Below the pieces are notes generated by a model. The model did not search any database. It was not told the origin of the DNA and was given only the letters and a program-made list of their open reading frames with translations. From assembly GCF_026342435.1 (NCBI RefSeq), contig NZ_JAPEMT010000002.1, positions 2,046,001 through 2,110,000 of the forward strand: 64,000 nt of DNA, given 5' to 3'. A program made the translations under genes and the position numbers. Positions 59,326-64,000 of the stretch are shown here, in pieces (positions within the stretch are counted from its first letter, which is position 1; every line of letters starts with the position of its first letter). The DNA comes from Streptomyces sp. NBC_00237 (GTDB taxonomy: Bacteria > Actinomycetota > Actinomycetes > Streptomycetales > Streptomycetaceae).

Positions 59326-60294
59326 ATGCTGAACAACGTGGCCGTCGCCCTCGTCGACGGCGTGAACCCCTTCGAACTCGGCGTGCTCTGCGAGGTCTTC
59401 GGCATCGACCGGAGCGAACAGGGGCTACCGGTATACGACTTCGCCGTCTGCGGTGTCGAGCAGAGTGAACTCCCCTCCCGTTCGGGGGCGTTCACCATCA
59501 ACGTTCCGTACGGGCTCGAACGGCTGGAGGAGGCGGACCTGATCTGCGTCCCCGCCGACCAGCACTGCGAGTCCCGCAGCTACCCGGAAGAGCTGCTGGC
59601 CGCCCTGCGGCGGGGAGTGGAGCGCGGCGCGCGAGTGCTGAGCGTGTGCTCGGGGGCGTTCGTCCTGGGGGCGGCCGGGCTGCTCGACGGGCGGCGGTGC
59701 ACCACGCACTGGCGGCACGTGGACGAGCTGGCGGCGAAGTTCCCGCTGGCCAGGCTGGAGCCGGACGTGCTGTACGTCGACGAGGGGAGCGTGATCACCT
59801 CGGCCGGGACGGCTGCGGGGATCGACGCGTGCCTGCATCTGGTGCGGCAGGAGAACGGGCCCGAGGTGGCCAACACCATCGCCCGGCGGATGGTCGTGCC
59901 GCCGCACCGGGACGGCGGGCAGGCCCAGTACATCGAGCGCCCGCTCACCCCGACGCGCTGCGACACGGTCGGCGGGGTCCTCGTCTGGATGGAGCGCAAC
60001 CTCGAACAAGAGGTCACCGTCGAGGAGTTGGCGAACCGGGCGCACATGTCCCCGCGTACGTTCGCCCGGCGCTTCCAACAGGAGACGGGCACGACTCCGT
60101 ACCGCTGGCTGCTGCGCCAACGGGTGCTGCTGGCACAGGAGTTGCTGGAGGCGACGGACGAGACGATCGACGTGATCGCCGACCGTACGGGGTTCGGCAC
60201 GGCGGCGGGGCTGCGACACCACTTCCTGCGGACGCTGGGCACCACCCCGCACGCGTACCGCCGGACCTTCAGAGGTCCGGCGCGCGCCGCCTAA
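59326..60294 (+). CDS. nrdS: AraC-family regulator with DJ-1/PfpI domain, NrdS-like
   Basis: This 322-residue protein combines a GATase-1/DJ-1-like N-terminal domain (VAVALVDGVNPFELGVLCEV, VCSGAFVLGAAGLLDGRRCT) with a C-terminal AraC DNA-binding domain (TVEELANRAHMSPRTFARRF, GFGTAAGLRHHFLRTLGTTP). In S. coelicolor an AraC-like gene, nrdS, is the third gene of nrdABS. Here it lies 1.5 kb after nrdB behind an XRE/DUF397 insertion, so it needs its own promoter. The assignment is by synteny and domain. Confidence 0.88.
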   Translation: MLNNVAVALVDGVNPFELGVLCEVFGIDRSEQGLPVYDFAVCGVEQSELPSRSGAFTINVPYGLERLEEADLICVPADQHCESRSYPEELLAALRRGVERGARVLSVCSGAFVLGAAGLLDGRRCTTHWRHVDELAAKFPLARLEPDVLYVDEGSVITSAGTAAGIDACLHLVRQENGPEVANTIARRMVVPPHRDGGQAQYIERPLTPTRCDTVGGVLVWMERNLEQEVTVEELANRAHMSPRTFARRFQQETGTTPYRWLLRQRVLLAQELLEATDETIDVIADRTGFGTAAGLRHHFLRTLGTTPHAYRRTFRGPARAA

Positions 60295-60308
60295 GTCCCG
60301 GACAGGCC

Positions 60309-60959
60309 CTAGTCGTTGGGGACGGTCTCGTAGCGGGCCGTGCCCTCGGCCATCTGCTTCAGGGCGTCCTTGCGGTCGCGCTTGGAGAGGCGGTCGATGT
60401 AGAGGCGGCCGTAGAGGTGGTCCGTCTCGTGCTGGAGGCAGCGGGCGAAGTAGCCGGTGCCCTCGATGGCGATCGGGTTGCCCTCGGGGTCCTGGCCCCG
60501 GACGACGGCGTAGTCGGGGCGGGCCAGTTCGGCGTACGCGGTGGGGACGGAGAGGCAGCCCTCGTTGGAGTCGTCCAGGACCCGGCGGTCTGCGGGCAGT
60601 TCGTCGATGACCGGGTTGCAGATGACGCCGGTGTGGCGGACGCCGTCGTCGTCCGGGCAGTCGTAGACGAAGACCTTGAGGTCGACGCCGATCTGGTTGG
60701 CGGCCAGGCCCACGCCCTCGGCGGCCTTCTGGCTGGCGAACATGTCGTCGATGAGCGAGGCGAGCGACGCGTCGAACGCGGTGACGTTCTTGCACTCGCG
60801 GTGCAGCACCGGGTTGCCGACGACCGTGATCGGGCGGGCCGTGCCGCGCTCGCGGTATGCCAGCTCGCGCGCCTCGCAGTCCTCCGTGTCCACCACGAAT
60901 TCGCTGCTGACCTGCTCGGCCTGCTCAGCCTGCTCGTCGATCTGCTGCTGTTGCGCCAT
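60309..60959 (-). CDS. def: peptide deformylase
   Basis: This is a 216-residue metalloenzyme removing the formyl group from nascent proteins. The three motifs are present: GVGLAANQIG, EGCLSVP (metal Cys) and QHETDHLYG (HExxH). The Gln/Glu-rich N-terminal extension of about 45 residues is typical of one of the several actinobacterial PDF paralogues. It stands alone, converging on nrdS. Confidence 0.95.
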   Translation of the reverse strand: MAQQQQIDEQAEQAEQVSSEFVVDTEDCEARELAYRERGTARPITVVGNPVLHRECKNVTAFDASLASLIDDMFASQKAAEGVGLAANQIGVDLKVFVYDCPDDDGVRHTGVICNPVIDELPADRRVLDDSNEGCLSVPTAYAELARPDYAVVRGQDPEGNPIAIEGTGYFARCLQHETDHLYGRLYIDRLSKRDRKDALKQMAEGTARYETVPND

Positions 60960-61054
60960 GTCCGCCGTACGCCTTCCTCAAAACCCGATGCGATGTGCCC
61001 AATGCGATGTGCCCATACAGCGTACGTGCCCGGCTCGGCGGGCCGGGGCCCGCC

Positions 61055-62122
61055 TCAGCAGACCTCTTCGAGGTCCCGCCACTCCCGGCTGTCCGGGCTG
61101 TCCGCGACCCACCCGTCGAGCAGCCCGCGCACCAGCTGCGGCGGCGCGGCCAGGCCGCACTCGCGCTCGGGGACCCACAGGTCGCCGTTCGTACGGTGCC
61201 CGAGCGGGCCCGGGTGTCCGGGTTCGCTGTGGTCGTGCGGGTCGAGGTGCTGCTCGCCGTCGCCCTCGTCGGAGGGCATCCGCGACTCCGAGCAGGAGCG
61301 GCAGAGAAGACGTACCGACGACGACCAGTCCTCGGCGGCGAAACCGGCGTCCGCCGCCAGCCGCTCCAGGGCGTCCCGGTCCGCCTCGGTGGCGGCTTCC
61401 AGGAGCACCACCCAGGTCGGCACCGGGGACGGCGCCCACAGCTCGATCTCGTCGAAGACGGGGAAGGAGGGGCCCGCCGCCGTCACCCGCTCCCCGTGCG
61501 GCACGCCGTCGTGCAGGACGACCTCGCCCCAGCGCCGCCCGGAGGACGGCAGCGGGATGGAGAGGACCTCGATGCGGGCGGGGTCCAGCCTGCGTCCCCA
61601 CACCACTTCGGCCTCGCCCTCCGGCGACAGCCGTACGGCGGCGCTGCCGAGTTCCATGCCGACCGGTTCGCCGCTCTCCGTCGGGGCGCCGGGCACCTTC
61701 AGCCCGTACGCCTGCCAGGCCCGGCGCGCGAGCGGCCAGTCCTGGAGTGCGGTCGCGGCGATGCCGACGTTCCACCAGTCGGGGGCGCCGGTCTCCCGGT
61801 CGAGCAGGGCCACGGCGCGCAGGCCCGCGGCCCGCGCCTGGTCCCAGTCGTGCCGGAACTTGTGCAGCAGCGCCAGATTGAACCAGGACTCCGAGAGCCA
61901 GGGTTCGAGATCCGCCGCACGCGTCAGCAGCGCTCCCGCGTCCTCGTACCGACCGTCGCCGATCAGCGTGAACGCGCGGTCGGTGGCCTGCCGCCACGAG
62001 GCGGAGGGCCGATGCCGTACCTTCCCGAAGATCCTCACGATTCCCGCCTGCCGGTTGGCTCTCTCCCCTGCGCGTATCCGCCGTGCGGACGACTGCCAGG
62101 GGCTCTCTTCGCATCCAACCAT
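61055..62122 (-). CDS. tetratricopeptide-repeat protein
   Basis: This is a 355-residue soluble protein. TPR-like helices cover about 40-120 (FTLIGDGRYEDAGALLTRAA, LSESWFNLALLHKFRHDWDQ, WWNVGIAATALQDWPLARRA). The middle part is beta-rich with GRRLDPARIEVLSIPLPSSG, and a C-terminal CRSCSES begins a Gly/His/Asp-rich segment. It probably mediates protein contacts. The partner is unknown. The frame extends to MVGCEESPW at 62122; a later start near residue 30 cannot be excluded. Confidence 0.83.
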   Translation of the reverse strand: MVGCEESPWQSSARRIRAGERANRQAGIVRIFGKVRHRPSASWRQATDRAFTLIGDGRYEDAGALLTRAADLEPWLSESWFNLALLHKFRHDWDQARAAGLRAVALLDRETGAPDWWNVGIAATALQDWPLARRAWQAYGLKVPGAPTESGEPVGMELGSAAVRLSPEGEAEVVWGRRLDPARIEVLSIPLPSSGRRWGEVVLHDGVPHGERVTAAGPSFPVFDEIELWAPSPVPTWVVLLEAATEADRDALERLAADAGFAAEDWSSSVRLLCRSCSESRMPSDEGDGEQHLDPHDHSEPGHPGPLGHRTNGDLWVPERECGLAAPPQLVRGLLDGWVADSPDSREWRDLEEVC

Positions 62123-62154
62123 GCCCGGTCGGAGGCCCGCTCATTACCCACTGG

Positions 62155-63495
62155 TTACCCAGGTGGGGGCAGGCCGACTCCGCGCGCGGGACGCCCCCGT
62201 CGAAGGCTGCCCCGTCGGGGGCTCCCTCGTCTCAGAACGAGGGCCAGGGATTCCACGACCTCGCTCTGATAGTCGTGCCCGGTGCCCGACCGCAGAAGCT
62301 CCAGCGCGCTCAGGGGCCCGCCCAGCCCCCCTCCGCATTCCCCCGCGAGGTCGTCGTACGCGTTGACGGCACGGACGATACGGGCGGTGAGCGGCTGTTC
62401 ACGGTACGGGTCGGCCTGCCGCTCCACGACGACGGCCACGTCGGCGGGAACCCCGGTCTGCCGGACCACCGCACCGCCGAGGAGCGCGATGCGGCGCTGG
62501 TCGGCGACGGGGAGGGAGGCCGTCGCCCCCGCCGGTACGGGGTCGACGAGCGACAGCTGCCCGATGTCGTGCATGAGTGCCGCGTACTCCAGGAGCGTCA
62601 GCTCGTCTCCCGAGAGCCCCATCTCCCGCCCCACGGCGACGGACAGCGCGGCCACCCGGTGGGCGTGCCCCGGCCTGGTGTACCCGGCGATCTCGGTGGC
62701 GCGGGCGAGGGAGGCGATGGTCTGCCGGTAGGTGTCCCTGACCTCGGCGTACCTCCGCAGCGACAGCTGCGTCAGCAGCAGCGGCACGCAGAACACGGGC
62801 AGCGCCCACAGCCCCACCACCCCCACCGCCAGCGCCATCACCACCCCTGTCGCGCACACCGCCGAACCGATGCCGCGCAGCCCCCGCAGCTCGTCCCGCA
62901 GGAGTGGCCCGTACGGATGTCCGGTGCGCGCCCGCAGGAGTGCGGCGGCGAGTACGGCCTCGCTGAGCCCGGTGAGGGCGAGCAGCAGGGCGAGGAAGAG
63001 TGCGTAGAGGGTGCCGTGGCCGACCCAGCCGTCGACCACGCCGGAGTTGTAGGCCGGCTGGAAGCAGACGGCGGCGAACCCGACCACGAGTACGCGTCGG
63101 GCGATCCGGTCGAGGCCGGGCCGGGCCCCTCCCCCCGCCGTCCCGAGTGCCGACGCTGACGCGCACACCACCACCACTTGCAGGACGCCGTGCGTGGTGG
63201 GCGCGCCCCCGCTGTGCCCGAGCAGGGCGTACGCGAGGGCCCCCGCGGTCCCGAGCGGCGCGGCCTCACCGCCCCGGTGGGCGAGCTCGCCGAGGCAGAT
63301 GAGCAGGCCGAAGGCGAGGGCGGTGCCGGGCTGGGCGATGCCGTCGCGCACGACGCAGAGGAGGGCGACGAGCAGCCAGAGAAGCGCGGCGCCACGGACG
63401 ACGACCACGAACGGCGGCGCCGCCACGGCCCACCGCCTCCGCCACCACGCCTGCACCTCCTTGCCCGCCCGGTCCTCACCGCCCGCCCCGCTCAT
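62155..63495 (-). CDS. membrane HD-domain protein, degenerate HD-GYP
   Basis: This is a 446-residue protein with about six to seven membrane segments in residues 20-245 and an HD phosphohydrolase domain at about 260-420 (GYTRPGHAHRVAALSVAVG, YAALMHDIGQLSLVDP). The HD pair and a later NAYDDLAGE are present, but the GYP loop (HHExxDGxGYP) is replaced by VVERQADPYREQP. It may therefore be inactive on c-di-GMP. Its start overlaps the stop of the next HD-GYP gene by 4 bp (ATGA). The two probably work together. Confidence 0.86.
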   Translation of the reverse strand: MSGAGGEDRAGKEVQAWWRRRWAVAAPPFVVVVRGAALLWLLVALLCVVRDGIAQPGTALAFGLLICLGELAHRGGEAAPLGTAGALAYALLGHSGGAPTTHGVLQVVVVCASASALGTAGGGARPGLDRIARRVLVVGFAAVCFQPAYNSGVVDGWVGHGTLYALFLALLLALTGLSEAVLAAALLRARTGHPYGPLLRDELRGLRGIGSAVCATGVVMALAVGVVGLWALPVFCVPLLLTQLSLRRYAEVRDTYRQTIASLARATEIAGYTRPGHAHRVAALSVAVGREMGLSGDELTLLEYAALMHDIGQLSLVDPVPAGATASLPVADQRRIALLGGAVVRQTGVPADVAVVVERQADPYREQPLTARIVRAVNAYDDLAGECGGGLGGPLSALELLRSGTGHDYQSEVVESLALVLRRGSPRRGSLRRGRPARGVGLPPPG

Positions 63496-64000
63496 CCGGC
63501 CCCTCCGGGCATGTCCAGCCCCTCAAGGGGGTCCCCCCTGCTCGAACGAAGTGGAGAGCTTGGGGGAGTGTGAGGAGCGGGGGTCCGGGGGCGGAGCCCC
63601 TCACGCGGCGGAGCCGCATGAGGTCCCGGCCGGGAAGGGGCGGGGAGGGGAACGGCCCCGCGCAGCGGCCCCCCGCTCCCGCTCGCCCTGGGGCTCCGCC
63701 CTGCCTGAGAGTCGAGCCCCGCCCCTGCGGACTCCCCCTCGTCCGCCGTGACGGCGGGATTCCAGCCCTCCCTCGCCAGCGCGGCGACCAACGCCCCCAC
63801 CATCCGCGCGTCGAACTGCGTCCCCGCACACCTCTCCAGCTCCGCCACCGCCTCCTCGACCGGCCGCGCCCGTCGGTAGGACCGGGTCGACGTCATCGCG
63901 TCGAAGGCGTCCGCGACCGCCACCACCCGGGCGAACTCCGGGATGCGCTCGCCGGACAGCCCGTACGGGTAGCCGCTGCCGTCCATCCGCTCGTGGTGGT
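63492..64000 (-). CDS. HD-GYP domain protein, 5' part beyond window
   Basis: Only the C-terminal 169 residues are visible. They begin inside the GYP loop (HHERMDGSGYPYGLSGERIP) and include RVVAVADAFDAMTSTRSYR, the canonical signature of c-di-GMP phosphodiesterases. The last 75-80 residues are Pro/Arg/Gly/Ser-rich and encoded by dispersed repeat DNA (see 63527-63567), not by a normal domain. The gene is translationally coupled to the membrane HD protein that follows. Confidence 0.88.
   Translation of the reverse strand, partial: HHERMDGSGYPYGLSGERIPEFARVVAVADAFDAMTSTRSYRRARPVEEAVAELERCAGTQFDARMVGALVAALAREGWNPAVTADEGESAGAGLDSQAGRSPRASGSGGPLRGAVPLPAPSRPGPHAAPPREGLRPRTPAPHTPPSSPLRSSRGDPLEGLDMPGGAG
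63527..63567. repeat. hairpin mini-element inside HD-GYP 3' coding end
   Basis: GCTCGAACGAAGTGGAGAGC and its flanks are the reverse complement, with about four changes, of the element at 50651-50692. Here it is read through in frame and encodes part of the C-terminal tail (PPSSPLRSSRGDPLEGLD). Further GC-rich repeat sequence extends to about 63680. Confidence 0.8.

Noticed and set aside
59646..62366. 906-codon plus-strand open frame over nrdS, def and the TPR gene
   Set aside because: It is antisense to def and the TPR gene, which carry diagnostic motifs, and out of frame with nrdS.

Overview
The window is high-GC actinobacterial DNA, almost certainly a Streptomyces chromosome core region. 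Third codon positions are nearly all G or C. Marker genes include a WhiB-family wblE, nickel superoxide dismutase sodN with its peptidase sodX, the DasR/das chitooligosaccharide locus, snapalysin, a SigB/SigH-type sigma factor with its anti-sigma factor, an XRE/DUF397 pair, and nrdA-nrdB-nrdS behind a cobalamin riboswitch. As far as I can recall, the order nrdABS, dasRABC-dasD-nagB, wblE, sigH, encapsulin (EshA-type), sodN/sodX and malic enzyme follows the S. coelicolor SCO52xx region in reverse. That comparison is from memory, not from a search.

Layout. 0-3 kb: a truncated hypothetical gene, then a DUF4097 protein paired with a coiled-coil PadR regulator. 3-8 kb (minus): hypothetical protein, secreted GH5 glycosidase, quinone-oxidoreductase-like enzyme, malic enzyme. 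8-11 kb: a polar amino acid ABC importer. 11-16.5 kb: methyltransferase, CGNR zinc-finger regulator, sodX and sodN, PhzF-like protein, DUF2079 membrane protein. 16.5-21 kb (minus): a CheB-like / CheR-coiled-coil-PAS / GAF-ANTAR / GAF-ANTAR signalling cluster in a genus without flagella. 21-23 kb: LysR regulator divergent from snapalysin. 23-26 kb: DUF6304-like protein, a tandem pair of reductase paralogues and a divergent TetR. 26-29.4 kb (minus): a family 2B encapsulin-type shell protein with a cyclic-nucleotide-binding-like domain, next to a polyprenyl diphosphate synthase and a GNAT acetyltransferase. 29.5-31.3 kb: NsrR and flavohaemoglobin with visible NsrR boxes. 31.4-37.2 kb: amidase, PLP-dependent deaminase-like enzyme, Na+/H+ antiporter, UBP zinc finger, anti-sigma/sigma pair, small membrane protein. 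37.3-41.5 kb: lipid kinase, wblE, sensor histidine kinase, TetR. 42-50.4 kb: amino-sugar locus (SIS protein, nagB, dasD, dasC, dasB, dasA, dasR) with DasR-responsive elements, flanked on both sides by the same composite intergenic repeat. 51-54 kb: CstA, YbdD and GNAT. 54.1-60.3 kb: NrdR-like boxes, B12 riboswitch, nrdA, nrdB, an XRE/DUF397 pair, a small membrane ORF and the AraC-type nrdS. 60.3-64 kb (minus): peptide deformylase, TPR protein and two HD-domain proteins, the second running off the edge.

How the genes work together. Three self-contained regulated modules are readable from DNA alone: (i) NsrR senses NO and controls Hmp through boxes before both genes; (ii) DasR controls uptake, hydrolysis and deamination of N-acetylglucosamine through dre sites; (iii) cobalamin, through the riboswitch, and NrdR together switch off the class I ribonucleotide reductase. 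The most interesting accessory unit is the encapsulin/prenyl-synthase cluster, a likely protein nanocompartment for isoprenoid chemistry. The CheB/CheR/ANTAR cluster follows, because its output is not explained by known chemotaxis. No tRNA, rRNA, CRISPR array, transposase or prophage was seen.
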